Positions 20,137-29,606 are shown, counted from the stretch's first letter. The stretch: DNA of 64,000 bases from Dyadobacter fermentans (GCF_019924045.1 NZ_JAHXBN010000007.1:124001-188000), one strand, 5' to 3'. The notes: generated by a model not told the origin, from the sequence alone. Made by a program: numbers and translations.

Positions 20137-22452
20137 ATGACTTTCACACGAAAAGAATTTTTGAGAACGGCCACATTGGCTACGGCTGGTTTGCTTGCCC
20201 TGCCTTCGACTTTCTCGTTTCGCTCCATTGAAAAACAGGCCCTTCCATTGTCTCATTTTCCTGACAGGCTACATGCGTTTTTATGGAGAAACTGGGGATT
20301 AGTGTCTGTCGAACGTCTTGCGGCAGTAACGGGAGCAAAGCCTGCGGATATATACAAACTGGCTGCTGCAATAGGTCTCCCCGAGGTAAAGGAGGTCTCG
20401 CCCGATCAGAAGCAACGGAGTTATCTAACGGTGATCAGGCGAAACTGGCACCTGCTACCCAGGGAACAAATGCTTGAACTGCTGGGCTGGACCGACGAGC
20501 AGCTGACATTCACATTGCAGGAGGACGATTTTTTCTACATCAAGCTGGGGAGTATCAAGCCGGAATGTGAGCCCATCAGGTTCAGCGCTCCCTCGGAAAC
20601 GGTGCGGAAGCGCGAGAAATGGCTTTCTACCGTCATCAGGGAGGAATTCGTGGAGGGGTTTCCGAGGCATGACGAACCGCTTTTCCAGTTTGTAAAGGAA
20701 TTGTCGAAAGCGCAGGAAAAAACAGAACGACAGAGCTCGTCCGGTTTCTCGCCCAGATTCGGCTATGCGTACTTTGCTCTTTTCGGCGATCCGCTGTTAC
20801 AGTCCGGAATCGACCCGTACCCCGATGGATATCTGGCTCAGATGTCGGCCTCGGGAATGGATGGCACCTGGTTGCATATCGTGCTCTCCAAGCTCACTCC
20901 CTTCCCCTGGGACCCGTCTGTAAGCGAACATTGGGAGCAGCGGCTGGAAAATCTGGGAAAACTGGTTGAAAAGGCGGGAAAGCATGGGATAGGGATCTAT
21001 CTCTACCTCAATGAGCCACGGTTCATGCCCCTGGCGTTCTTTCAAGAACATCCCGAACTGAAAGGCGTGCAGATCGGCGAGCAGGCAGCGTTGTGTACCA
21101 GCCACCCCGACGTGCAGAAATACCTGGTCGACTCGATGGCGATGATCACCTCGCGCGTGCCCGGCCTGGCCGGTTTCTTTTCAATAACCGCCTCGGAAAA
21201 CCATACGCATTGCTGGTCGCATGGAAAAGGCGCTGAATGTCCGCGTTGTTCCAAAAGGGGGGCGTCGGCTGTAATTGCCGAGCTGAACCAGCTCTATCTG
21301 GATGGTATAAGCCAGGGCGTGGCCACTGCCAAAGTGGAAAAAGGTCCCGGGCTGATCGCCTGGGATTGGGGCTGGAAAGACGGTTGGGCAGAGGAAATCA
21401 TTCCCGCATTACCCAAAAGTGCTGCGCTGATGAGCGTCAGTGAATGGGACCTGGAAATCAATAGGGGCGGGGTGCAAAACAAGGTAGGCGAATATTCAAT
21501 CTCATCCATAGGACCGGGACCACGGGCAACGAGACATTGGGCTATCGCCCGAAAAAACGGCCTGAAAACGATTGCGAAGATCCAGGCTGGTTGTACCTGG
21601 GAGATCGCGGCCGTGCCGTACATTCCGGCGATGGATAACGTCGCACGGCATGCCGAAAACCTGCGTAACGCGCATGTTGATGGCCTGATGCTGGGCTGGA
21701 CACTGGGTGGTTATCCGTCGCCCAATCTGGAAGTGGTGGCCGAAATGGGCCATAGTAAAACCATCACGGGCAGGGAAGCCATGCAGAAAGTCGCCAGTCG
21801 CCGGTATGGCGCGGCGGGCGATGCGGTGACAAAAGCATGGCAGCAGTACAGTCAGGGATTCAGCGAATTTCCCTACCATATCGGCGTAGTTTATTCTGCG
21901 CCATTGCAGGCCGGCCCTTCGAATTTGTTATGGGCGAAACCTACGGGCTACAAGGCGAGTATGGTGGGGCTGCCGTATGACGATTTGAATAGCTGGCGGG
22001 CGAATTATCCCGTTGAAATTTTCATTTCCCAAATGCAAAAAGTGGCGCGTCGCTTCGAACAAGCGCAGGCGGAGCTAAGACGTGAAACGGCAGACTTGAA
22101 ATTACCGGCAGAACTCCGGAAAGCATTGACAGATGAATGCGGAGTAGCCGAAACAATTGCCATACATTATAGTAGTGTCGCCAACCAGGCGTCGTTTGTG
22201 GTGGCCCGGGATAAGCTCTCAGTTGAAAAGGACAAGGGAAGTGCGACGGACCTTATCGCCGCGATCGAAAGGATCCTTCGTGACGAAATCTCCCTGGCCA
22301 AACGAATGGCACTATTGCAGGGCGGCGACAGCCGGCTCGGATTCGAAGCTTCCAATCATTATTTCTACGTGTGTAACGACCTGGCCGAGAAAGTGATCAA
22401 CTGCCGCGACTTGCTGGATCATTGGCTCCCGGAGGTCCGAAGTATGTGGTAA
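20137..22452 (+). CDS. Uncharacterised Tat-exported protein with TIM-barrel-hydrolase character
   Basis: 771 residues with an N-terminal Tat-like signal (TRKEFLRTATLATAG; Arg-Lys rather than Arg-Arg). The N-terminal 200 residues include a helix-turn-helix-looking stretch (LAAVTGAKPADIYKLA). The middle (about 225-560) looks like a (beta/alpha)8 hydrolase: WLHIVLSKL, GIYLYLNEPRFMP, FFSITASENHTHCW, LIAWDWGWKDGW and LMLGWTLGGYPSP resemble barrel strands carrying acidic residues (for example Glu of SENHTHC) and aromatics. A motif CPRCSKRG follows the HTHCW segment. The C-terminal 150 residues are helical. I do not recognise a numbered glycoside hydrolase family; a GH20-like barrel is possible. The gene is convergent with the NamZ-type muramidase gene 11 bases away, so a role in amino-sugar or glycan turnover is only a guess. 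Confidence 0.65.
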   Translation: MTFTRKEFLRTATLATAGLLALPSTFSFRSIEKQALPLSHFPDRLHAFLWRNWGLVSVERLAAVTGAKPADIYKLAAAIGLPEVKEVSPDQKQRSYLTVIRRNWHLLPREQMLELLGWTDEQLTFTLQEDDFFYIKLGSIKPECEPIRFSAPSETVRKREKWLSTVIREEFVEGFPRHDEPLFQFVKELSKAQEKTERQSSSGFSPRFGYAYFALFGDPLLQSGIDPYPDGYLAQMSASGMDGTWLHIVLSKLTPFPWDPSVSEHWEQRLENLGKLVEKAGKHGIGIYLYLNEPRFMPLAFFQEHPELKGVQIGEQAALCTSHPDVQKYLVDSMAMITSRVPGLAGFFSITASENHTHCWSHGKGAECPRCSKRGASAVIAELNQLYLDGISQGVATAKVEKGPGLIAWDWGWKDGWAEEIIPALPKSAALMSVSEWDLEINRGGVQNKVGEYSISSIGPGPRATRHWAIARKNGLKTIAKIQAGCTWEIAAVPYIPAMDNVARHAENLRNAHVDGLMLGWTLGGYPSPNLEVVAEMGHSKTITGREAMQKVASRRYGAAGDAVTKAWQQYSQGFSEFPYHIGVVYSAPLQAGPSNLLWAKPTGYKASMVGLPYDDLNSWRANYPVEIFISQMQKVARRFEQAQAELRRETADLKLPAELRKALTDECGVAETIAIHYSSVANQASFVVARDKLSVEKDKGSATDLIAAIERILRDEISLAKRMALLQGGDSRLGFEASNHYFYVCNDLAEKVINCRDLLDHWLPEVRSMW

Positions 22453-22463
22453 CAGCTCCACCC

Positions 22464-23693
22464 TCACGGGTACAGGAGATACTTCTTTCTGATTTCCTTA
22501 AACTGCTGCAATCCGGGCTCCCAGCTTTTTCTGATGTCCGCTTCCGATACGCCGGCAATGATCTGTTTTCTCAATTGATCAGTCCCTATGCGCAGGTCAA
22601 ACGCAGATATGTCCTGGTTGGCCCTTCCGGGGGTAAAGAAATGGGCCTTATCCGGATATGCATTATATAGCTCGATGAGCCACGCCAAATTGATCTGGCG
22701 GCTTTTGCGGAGCGTGGCGATATCGTATCCCCGAAGGTCGAGCCCGTAGCAAACGGAGTCTTTGTGATTGGGCCGCTCACTCATTCCGGGAATACCGACA
22801 GGTTTATAAGAAAATGTATACTTGCCTTTCAATGCAGGCGCTCCCAGAATGGTAAATGGCATATAGGTTCCTCTGCCCTCGTTAATGGCGGTACCTTCAA
22901 ACATACATAAGCTGGGGAAAAGCATGACAGCTTGCTGGGTATTCAAATTGGGGGAGGGATGGATTGGCAATACATACGGCATATCATGGTCATAATTAGC
23001 GACCTTGATGATCTTTATTTTGCATTTTTTGGGCAGATATCCTTCACCGTTCAGGTATTGGGCAAACTCCCCGATTGTCATGCCGTGTGTCATGGGCGTG
23101 TAATGAATGCCGATGGCCGATTTGAATCGATCATCCGTCATCACGGGGCCGTCTACCACATAGCCGTTTGGATTTGGCCTGTCAAGAATGAGCAGTTCTT
23201 TATCATTTTCCCCGCAAGCTTCCATCACATATTCAAGGGTGTTGATATTGGTGTAATAGCGACAGCCGACATCCTGAATATCGAATACAAGAAGATCGAT
23301 ATCCGCCAGCTGTTCTTTTGTCGGTTTCTGATTTTTACCATATAAAGAAATAATTGGAATGCCGGTTTTGGCATCCGTCTCATTATTCACTGCGGCTCCA
23401 TTGCTGGCATTGCCCCGGAAACCATGTTCAGGTCCAAATACTTTAACAATCCTGACGCCCAGGCTCAGCAGGCTGTCCACACTGCTCTTCATGCCGATGA
23501 TGGAACTCTGATTGGCCACCAGGCCGATTCGTTTGCCTTTTAGAATGTTTAAATACTTTTCAGTCTGATCTGCACCTGTGACAATTTGCTGCTTGCCGGA
23601 TATGCGTTGATTGGGTGATGCAGTTTGCGCGATACATTCGACGGTCCCGGCTGACAGAATCATCAAAAAAAGTATAGAAATAAGTTTCGTCAT
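22464..23693 (-). CDS. NamZ-type exo-beta-N-acetylmuramidase (DUF1343, GH171)
   Basis: 409 residues with a signal peptide (ends near VECIAQ). It carries the DUF1343 signatures: GKRIGLVANQSS (about 53-64), VFGPEHGFRGNA (about 85-96), LVFDIQDVGCRYYT (about 134-147) and LLILDRPNPNG (about 167-177), with a C-terminal domain ending in the lysine/tyrosine-rich tail. NamZ enzymes release N-acetylmuramic acid from the non-reducing end of peptidoglycan fragments, working with NagZ and amidases in cell-wall recycling. It is probably monocistronic. The stop is 11 bases from the stop of the convergent Tat protein gene. Confidence 0.88.
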   Translation of the reverse strand: MTKLISILFLMILSAGTVECIAQTASPNQRISGKQQIVTGADQTEKYLNILKGKRIGLVANQSSIIGMKSSVDSLLSLGVRIVKVFGPEHGFRGNASNGAAVNNETDAKTGIPIISLYGKNQKPTKEQLADIDLLVFDIQDVGCRYYTNINTLEYVMEACGENDKELLILDRPNPNGYVVDGPVMTDDRFKSAIGIHYTPMTHGMTIGEFAQYLNGEGYLPKKCKIKIIKVANYDHDMPYVLPIHPSPNLNTQQAVMLFPSLCMFEGTAINEGRGTYMPFTILGAPALKGKYTFSYKPVGIPGMSERPNHKDSVCYGLDLRGYDIATLRKSRQINLAWLIELYNAYPDKAHFFTPGRANQDISAFDLRIGTDQLRKQIIAGVSEADIRKSWEPGLQQFKEIRKKYLLYP

Positions 23694-23920
23694 TTTTTCA
23701 AAGGTTGTGATCGGGTCATTGGCATTTAAGACCAGGTAGGAGGTTGCTCAGTGGCAGAGGGCAAATTAACCAATTTAGTTGATATAAATATCCGGGATAT
23801 TTATCCGGCTTTGAACCGCTATATTGTGACGATCATATTGGATTGGTTTGAAATTAGTTGTCATTGTAAAAGCCGTTAGCGGTAAATCCTTAATTTTTAA
23901 GATTGAGCAATAATTACCTA

Positions 23921-25069
23921 ATGTTTATGAATGTAATATCTGTTTCCAAAGTTTTTTCCTCCCGGTCTAAATGGAATGCTGTACCACTTACCGCCCTTTT
24001 TGCCTTTATAGGTATAGTGGCCGAAGCCCAGGTTGGTATTGGAACCACTGTGCCGGAGGCAAGCGCTCAGCTCGACGTGAAGTCTGACAAAAAAGGCGTT
24101 TTGGTTCCCCGCCTGACAACGGTACAGCGCACAGCGATTCAGGCTCCCGCGGACGGTTTGCTGGTTTATGATACGAATGCGAAGGGTTTTTGGTATTTCA
24201 AAAGCGGGACAGGCTGGGTAGCGATCAACAATGCGACACTCGCCTTACCCTACACCGGGACCGGGAATACTTCGGAACCCTTATTTTTAATGAAGAATCA
24301 GGGGGCTGGCCACGCCTTGGTCGCGACCGCGGAAGGAACGGGAGACGGCATCATCGCAAATGCGCTTGGCCACGGGAATGCAGTAACAGCCACCGCGTAC
24401 GGCAATGGCCATGCCATTTTTGGTTATAATTCGTTTTCCGGAATAGGGGGAGCCGCGAGGTTTGTCAACTTCAACACTTCGACTCCCAACCCGGTACTTG
24501 CTCTTTCGAACGCAGGTTTAGGAGCGACTATATATGCCGACCATACGGGAGCGGGGGCGAACCATGCCATTTTCCAAAACTCCGGTGTGAATGTAGTGCG
24601 CATCAGCAAAACAGGAGCAGGCTTTTTTAACGGAGGGATTCAAAACAACGGCGCTGATATCGCGGAATCATTCGATGTGATGCGGGAAGTTTCCGATTAT
24701 GAGCCCGGCGACGTTTTAAGCATCGCCACGTCCAGGGATCGCACCATTGAAAAGAGCGCCGGTGCCTATTCTGATCTGGTGCTGGGCGTGTATGCGACCA
24801 AGCCGGGCGTGTTGCTGACGGAGGAAAATATCGATAGCGATCTAACCGGAAAAGTGCCCATGGGTGTCGTCGGTGTGATTCCGACGAAGGTATGCGGGGA
24901 AGGTGGCGTGATCCGGAGAGGCGATTTGCTGGTCACTTCATCGATTCCCGGCGTTGCGATGAAAGCAGATAAGAGCAGGGTACAGGCTGGTCAGGTTCTG
25001 GGCAAAGCCTTACAGAATTTCGATGGGGGCGGTGTCGGCAAAATCAATGTGTTTGTCAATGTTAAATAA
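23921..25069 (+). CDS. Secreted fibre-like protein of unknown function
   Basis: About 382 residues from ATG 23921 (23927 also possible; an upstream in-frame TTG at 23903 is less likely). After a signal ending in EAQ, it has the common Bacteroidota leader GIGTTVPEASAQLDV..KKGVLVPRLTTVQR..I.APADGLLVYDT.. and FWYF..GTGWV. A glycine/alanine-rich repetitive middle (about 125-240) suggests a beta-helical fibre. A conserved C-terminal region (about 245-382) has NGADIAESFDV, YEPGDVL and GDLLVTSSIPGVAMKAD, the cap seen on proteins related to phage tail fibres or peptidase S74 substrates but without the S74 autoprotease residues. Surface display is inferred; there is no sorting domain. Confidence 0.7.
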   Translation: MFMNVISVSKVFSSRSKWNAVPLTALFAFIGIVAEAQVGIGTTVPEASAQLDVKSDKKGVLVPRLTTVQRTAIQAPADGLLVYDTNAKGFWYFKSGTGWVAINNATLALPYTGTGNTSEPLFLMKNQGAGHALVATAEGTGDGIIANALGHGNAVTATAYGNGHAIFGYNSFSGIGGAARFVNFNTSTPNPVLALSNAGLGATIYADHTGAGANHAIFQNSGVNVVRISKTGAGFFNGGIQNNGADIAESFDVMREVSDYEPGDVLSIATSRDRTIEKSAGAYSDLVLGVYATKPGVLLTEENIDSDLTGKVPMGVVGVIPTKVCGEGGVIRRGDLLVTSSIPGVAMKADKSRVQAGQVLGKALQNFDGGGVGKINVFVNVK

Positions 25070-25094
25070 GAGTGATGAATATTGGACATTATCA

Positions 25095-25126
25095 GTCGGC
25101 GAAGACTTCTCCCGGTTCTCGCCGAC
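25095..25126. terminator. Stem-loop after the fibre-like gene
   Basis: GTCGGCGA at 25095-25102 pairs perfectly with TCGCCGAC at 25119-25126, 26 bases after the stop. There is no T-run, so it is either a weak terminator or an mRNA-stabilising hairpin. Confidence 0.45.
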
Positions 25127-25171
25127 CGTTATGGCTTGCCAGATCAGTGCGGGCCTCATGTCATGAATGAG

Positions 25172-25384
25172 CTAAGTCTTGAGCTTTTTTCGGAATGCCG
25201 ACAAGAATACCAAGATCAGAATAATAACCAACGTGAACGTTATCATCGGATAAAAGGACCGCAAAGGGAGATTCGCATGGCTTGCCATCATCAGAAACAT
25301 GGTAATGACAGCGCATCCCAGCAATAGATAGAGAAAAATATTTATCAAAAGGAGCCACCTGCGTAGAAGTCGGGTGTTTTTCAT
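25172..25384 (-). CDS. Small two-helix membrane protein
   Basis: 70 residues: basic start (MKNTRLLRRW), two strong hydrophobic segments (about 11-33 and 47-62) and a basic end (FRKKLKT), which gives good positive-inside topology. It lies 55 bases downstream of the FtsX-type permease gene on the same strand, so it may be its last, accessory gene. No family recognised. The alternative minus-strand frame here (25161-25358) overlaps it and is less protein-like. Confidence 0.55.
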   Translation of the reverse strand: MKNTRLLRRWLLLINIFLYLLLGCAVITMFLMMASHANLPLRSFYPMITFTLVIILILVFLSAFRKKLKT

Positions 25385-25439
25385 GAAGAGGATAAATTAA
25401 AGGTGGTATACATTACTTGTTCTTTTTCAGGAACTCCTT

Positions 25440-28067
25440 TCAAGTGTCATGTAAAGTCTTTACAGGATTTAGCAGCGAGGCTTTGATGGCCTGAAAGCTG
25501 ACGGTAATCAGCGTGACAATCAAAGCGCCGAGGATGGCGGTGGCAAAAATTGACCACGAGAGTGTGGTCCGGTACGTGTATTGTTCCAGCCAGTCACGCA
25601 TGATAATAAATGCAATGGGTATGGCGATAACGCATGAGATCAAGGTTAGTACCACGAAATCGCGGGAAAGCATTGACCATATACTTCCGATTGACGCGCC
25701 TAAAACTTTGCGTATGCCGATCTCTTTTTGCCGCTGTTCGGCAAGAAATAATGTCAGCCCGAAAAGCCCCAGGCAGCTGATAAAAATAGCCAGAGAAGAA
25801 AACATTGTTGAAAGTGTTCCTATCCGTTCCTCGGTACTGAACTTTAAATCATATTCCAGGCTGGCGAACTTGTATTCAAACGGGCTGCCCGGGTTATGTT
25901 TTTTGAATATTCCTTCGAGCTTGCCGATTGCCTGTTGGGAATTCAGCATTGGATTAAGCCTGATGTGGATGAACGAGGCCCAATCTTCTTTTAGCATGAA
26001 AACGGTCGGTTGAATAGGCATGAAAGGTGAACCTGTTATCACGTCGCTTATAACCCCGATGATCGTATAATGCTCGTTATTCCATTCGATCCTTTTTCCC
26101 ACGGCGTCTTTCAAACCCATGAATTTAGCCGCGCTTTCGTTGATTACCATTCCAAGATGGTCGGTGGAGAAGTCGGACGAAAAGTCACGGCCCTGTTTTA
26201 ATTGCCAGCCTACCGTTTTCCCATATCCATGCGTTACGCCCACTGTTCCCAGGTCGCCGAGTTGATCCGGATCTTTTCCTGGCCAGCTGAAACTGGCGTC
26301 GTTGCTCCAAACCTCCGTTGTTGGGCTGGAAGACTTGCTTACATACATTGCTAACCCGGATTGCCGTAAATCCTGGAAAAGCGCGTCGGCGTTATTTTGA
26401 AGGTCTGCCGTGTTGATTGCCACGGACAATAACCCCGATCGGTCGAAGCCGATCGGCCTGTCCTTGGCGTGCCGGATCTGGCGGAGCACAACGAGCGTAC
26501 CGATGACCAGAATAACCGATACCGTAAATTGAAAGACGACTAATGTTTGGCGGGGTAAGGCAGCAAAGCGGCCGGCACGCAAAGTGCCTTTAAGTACACT
26601 GATCGGCCGGAAGCCCGACAAGTATAATGCCGGGTAGCTGCCCGCGAGCAGTCCGGTGACGAGGGTAAAGCCGACACCTAGTAGCCAGCTTTGAACATTA
26701 TACCATGGGAAGACGATTTGTTTGTCGGCGATTCGATTAAATAGTGGCAATAATATCTGCACCAGACTGAATGCGAGAATGAATGAAATGGTGGCCATTA
26801 AGATGGATTCGCAGAAAAATTGAGTGATCAATTGGCTCTGTCGGGATCCGACGACCTTGCGGACGCCGACCTCTTTGGCACGCTTCTGCGAGCGGGCTGT
26901 GGCCAGGTTCATGAAATTAATACAGGCTAATAGCAATACAAAAGCACCTATAATGCCAAACAGCCATACATACTGGATCCGTCCGCGCACGGGTCGGCCG
27001 TTTTCCCATTCCGAATATAAATGCCAGCGACTCATCGGATGAAGGAAAGCCTTCGGATTAAATCGAGCTTCTTCCTTGGCGTGCCGGGCCTTGATATTCG
27101 CTATTTTGCCACTTACCTGTTCAAAACTCGTGTTTGGAGCGATTTGCACCAGCAATAAGAAAGAGTTGTTCCCCCAATTGGTTTCGGACCGCTTTACCCA
27201 TGCCTCTTCTTCCAGGAAAAAACGCCATGGAAGTAAAAACGAGACATCCCGGAATTCGGTGGAGTGGGGTAGATCCTCGTACACGCCGGCCACCTTAAAA
27301 TGGTTTTTGTTATCCACCCGTATGATTTTATCGATGGGATCGTCATCCCCGAACAAGGCCCTGGCGACGGACTCCGACAGCAATGCCGACGTTGGACTTG
27401 CAAGACTATTGGCAGTACCTCGAAGCATTTTAAGAGAAAACATCAAAGGGAAATCCGGCTCGACGCAATTCCCTTTTCTGGAAATCTTCTTGTCTCCGAA
27501 TGACAGCACGTAGTCTCTGGTCCACGAGGAGGAAGCGATGTACATGAAATCGTTGGCGTACTCACTTTGCAACGCCGCCCGCATGGGCAAAGGGGTGGCA
27601 AATGTCGTATTGGTTACACCATTGTAGGTCTGATGCTGCATGACGCGCGCGATGCGGTCGTAATGCTTGTGAGATTTATTGTAAGAAACCTCGTCCCAAA
27701 CCCAAAGGCCGATTAAAATTGCGGTGGTCATTCCAACGGCCAATCCGAATATGTTGATTGCCGAGTAAGTGCGGTTTTTTGCCAGATTGCGAAAGGCGAT
27801 TTTGATGTAGTTTTTTAACATACCGGTGTAGCCAGGGTTTGGATAGGAATTGGACTTTACTTTCAAAAGAGAGGGGCGCATCAGGCTCAGCACGTCGTGA
27901 ATGTAGCGCATCCGGGCCTTACGCAGCCCCATCGACTTGACTCGCTGCTCGAAAAGCTGGTTCAGATCGTCTTCCAATTCATTAATTAAATATGCATCGC
28001 AGAGCAGCCGGAGCAGGAACGTTGCCCAAACCGGCGGAATAGGACGGTTGCGTCGGCGGTGTTTCAT
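25440..28067 (-). CDS. MacB/FtsX-type ABC transporter permease with N-terminal prefix domain
   Basis: About 875 residues from the ATG at 28065-28067 (MKHRRRNRP). The N-terminal ~85 residues are the soluble, helical permease-prefix domain (PPVWATFLLRLLCD, ELEDDLNQLF). The body has two MacB periplasmic core plus FtsX repeats: a first membrane helix near SAINIFGLAVGMTTAIL, an FtsX block with RAKEVGVRKVVGS, and a second with RQKEIGIRKVLGASIGSI. There is no ATP-binding domain, so it needs a separate ATPase. The start overlaps the PadR stop in an ATGA (28064-28067), showing translational coupling to that regulator. Such PadR/permease pairs are multi-copy in this phylum; the exported substrate is unknown. 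Confidence 0.9.
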   Translation of the reverse strand: MKHRRRNRPIPPVWATFLLRLLCDAYLINELEDDLNQLFEQRVKSMGLRKARMRYIHDVLSLMRPSLLKVKSNSYPNPGYTGMLKNYIKIAFRNLAKNRTYSAINIFGLAVGMTTAILIGLWVWDEVSYNKSHKHYDRIARVMQHQTYNGVTNTTFATPLPMRAALQSEYANDFMYIASSSWTRDYVLSFGDKKISRKGNCVEPDFPLMFSLKMLRGTANSLASPTSALLSESVARALFGDDDPIDKIIRVDNKNHFKVAGVYEDLPHSTEFRDVSFLLPWRFFLEEEAWVKRSETNWGNNSFLLLVQIAPNTSFEQVSGKIANIKARHAKEEARFNPKAFLHPMSRWHLYSEWENGRPVRGRIQYVWLFGIIGAFVLLLACINFMNLATARSQKRAKEVGVRKVVGSRQSQLITQFFCESILMATISFILAFSLVQILLPLFNRIADKQIVFPWYNVQSWLLGVGFTLVTGLLAGSYPALYLSGFRPISVLKGTLRAGRFAALPRQTLVVFQFTVSVILVIGTLVVLRQIRHAKDRPIGFDRSGLLSVAINTADLQNNADALFQDLRQSGLAMYVSKSSSPTTEVWSNDASFSWPGKDPDQLGDLGTVGVTHGYGKTVGWQLKQGRDFSSDFSTDHLGMVINESAAKFMGLKDAVGKRIEWNNEHYTIIGVISDVITGSPFMPIQPTVFMLKEDWASFIHIRLNPMLNSQQAIGKLEGIFKKHNPGSPFEYKFASLEYDLKFSTEERIGTLSTMFSSLAIFISCLGLFGLTLFLAEQRQKEIGIRKVLGASIGSIWSMLSRDFVVLTLISCVIAIPIAFIIMRDWLEQYTYRTTLSWSIFATAILGALIVTLITVSFQAIKASLLNPVKTLHDT

Positions 28068-28390
28068 GACCAGGCAATTTCGGGGATAGTTTCCCACATT
28101 TGATTTCGGATCTGTCTGATATCTTCCAGCGCGCGGCGTCCAGGCGAGGTTACTATATACAACCGCTTGCTGCGCCCGCCTCTCTCGCCGGTTGCCCCGC
28201 CGAATTCCGACTTGACCAAACCCTTTTCCTGAAGTCGGTGCAGGGCCGTGTGAACGGATCCCAGGCTGACCGCCCTGCCCATCTGTTGTTCAATCTCATC
28301 TACCACGGTCGCCCCGTACGCGTCTCCGGTACGAATCGCCACAGCTAGCAGCACGACTTCTTCAAATTCGCCGAGGTATGTCCCTTTCAT
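28064..28390 (-). CDS. PadR family transcriptional regulator
   Basis: 108 residues forming a winged helix: YLGEFEEVVLLAVAI at the start, recognition region GRAVSLGSVHTALHRLQEKGLV (about 35-56) and the wing with GGRSKRLYIVTSPGRRALEDI. It is translated first in a two-gene unit and overlaps the permease gene by four bases, so it most likely represses its own operon and thereby the permease. PadR ligands are often toxic small molecules; none is indicated here. Confidence 0.9.
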   Translation of the reverse strand: MKGTYLGEFEEVVLLAVAIRTGDAYGATVVDEIEQQMGRAVSLGSVHTALHRLQEKGLVKSEFGGATGERGGRSKRLYIVTSPGRRALEDIRQIRNQMWETIPEIAWS

Positions 28391-28869
28391 ATTTTCCTAT
28401 TAGTTATATAAATGTCTGACAAATACTCTGCCGCCCAATCAAAACCGGAATCGATGCAGAGAAGGGCTATTTTGCGAAAGGCGTTGTTCGGAACTGAACG
28501 GTTTGTCGTTCGTTTCCGGACATTTAGCGAACTGTTTCCCAGCACATGGATTCACGGTCACTACGTTCGGTCGCAGCGCGCTACCCGGCGCAGGTTTCAC
28601 CTGGTTGTGCGATAGGGCGAGGTTGTTGGTGTTGCACAAAACGAAGCGGCAGATTTTTAGCGAAAGTCTGCCGCTTTTGTTTTACACCGGCCTTCCAGCC
28701 CGACGAGCATACGGAATGATTTATCCGCAGCCGCGGACAGCCTCGAAAGAATTTGTTAATTTACATCGGGAATGGCCGGGAAACTGAGCTAACCCGTTTA
28801 TGAGCCCGGAGTGGCTCAAATTAGAAAATTCGACACCTAACGATTATCCAGGATACGAGGCACCTACAA
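28391..28869. other. 479-base gap with a terminator and no convincing gene
   Basis: The region lies between the minus-strand PadR gene and the plus-strand sigma factor gene. Short open frames exist on both strands (for example 28412-28615 plus, 28439-28639 minus), but their products are basic, low-quality and overlap one another. The region carries a strong hairpin at 28638-28683 that no annotated gene explains, so a small RNA or decayed gene upstream of it is possible. Confidence 0.4.
28638..28683. terminator. Orphan rho-independent terminator
   Basis: AAGCGGCAGA at 28644-28653 pairs perfectly with TCTGCCGCTT at 28667-28676. The stem can extend with AAAAC (28638-28642) pairing GTTTT (28679-28683), giving T-rich 3' ends on both strands. 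No gene on either strand ends nearby. Confidence 0.65.
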
Positions 28870-29484
28870 ATGGATCTTATCTACGCCACACAGGAAAGGG
28901 AGATTAGTGATGAGCTTTGGAGTCAATTCAAAGCCGGCAATCCTGATGCTTTGGGCCGGCTGGCAGATATCCATCACCGGAGCCTGCTCAATTACGGGAC
29001 CAAATTTTCCCGTGATCTGGAATTTATCCGTGATTGTATCCAGGACGTGTACCTGCAGTTATGGGAAAGAAAACTTTTCCTTGCCGAGGACACCATGGTG
29101 AAACCGTACTTGTTCAAATCGTTACGTAATAAAATCTTCAAGGAAAGTGTTCGCCTGAAACGCCTTGGCGAGTCGTCGGAACTGTTGTTCGAACCGGAGG
29201 ATTCTTCCGGGACTATTGAGAGCAGTCTGATCGAAGATGAAGCACAGAACCGGGAACTGTACCGGCTTAATCTGATCCTTTCCCGGCTTTCCAAACGGCA
29301 GCGGGAGATTATCTATCTTCGTTATTACCAGGGACTCGGCAACGATGAAATTGCTGAAATTATGGACATCGGCAAGCCCGGCGTAGCCAATCTCCTCTCC
29401 AAAACCCTGCGTGAAATACGCGAGCAATGGGGGGGCTACATTTGGGCTCTTTGCTGCTGCTTTCTTTGGCTAAAAGGGCATTAG
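28870..29484 (+). CDS. ECF-type RNA polymerase sigma factor
   Basis: 204 residues. Region 2 (about 15-85) includes FIRDCIQDVYLQLWE, the -10 binding helix; region 4 (about 135-190) has LSRLSKRQREIIYLRYYQGLGNDEIAEIM with the helix-turn-helix. The last 20 residues are unusually hydrophobic and cysteine-rich (WALCCCFLWLKGH). It precedes a FecR gene by 122 bases and an STN-bearing SusC gene, the classic trans-envelope arrangement: substrate in SusC signals through the STN domain to FecR, which frees the sigma factor to transcribe PUL 2. Confidence 0.92.
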   Translation: MDLIYATQEREISDELWSQFKAGNPDALGRLADIHHRSLLNYGTKFSRDLEFIRDCIQDVYLQLWERKLFLAEDTMVKPYLFKSLRNKIFKESVRLKRLGESSELLFEPEDSSGTIESSLIEDEAQNRELYRLNLILSRLSKRQREIIYLRYYQGLGNDEIAEIMDIGKPGVANLLSKTLREIREQWGGYIWALCCCFLWLKGH

Positions 29485-29606
29485 GTAGCATTTAAATCGC
29501 CTTTTTGAAATTTTTTTGAAAAATAATGGTGATAAACCGGTGATTCGCGGATAATCATACCAAAAGAGTGTGTTCGTGCACATAGGGAATCTTTCAGTCA
29601 CCATTT

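Noticed and set aside
28503..28787. 94-residue plus-strand frame before the sigma factor gene
   Set aside because: Runs straight through the strong hairpin at 28638-28683 and has no protein-like pattern.
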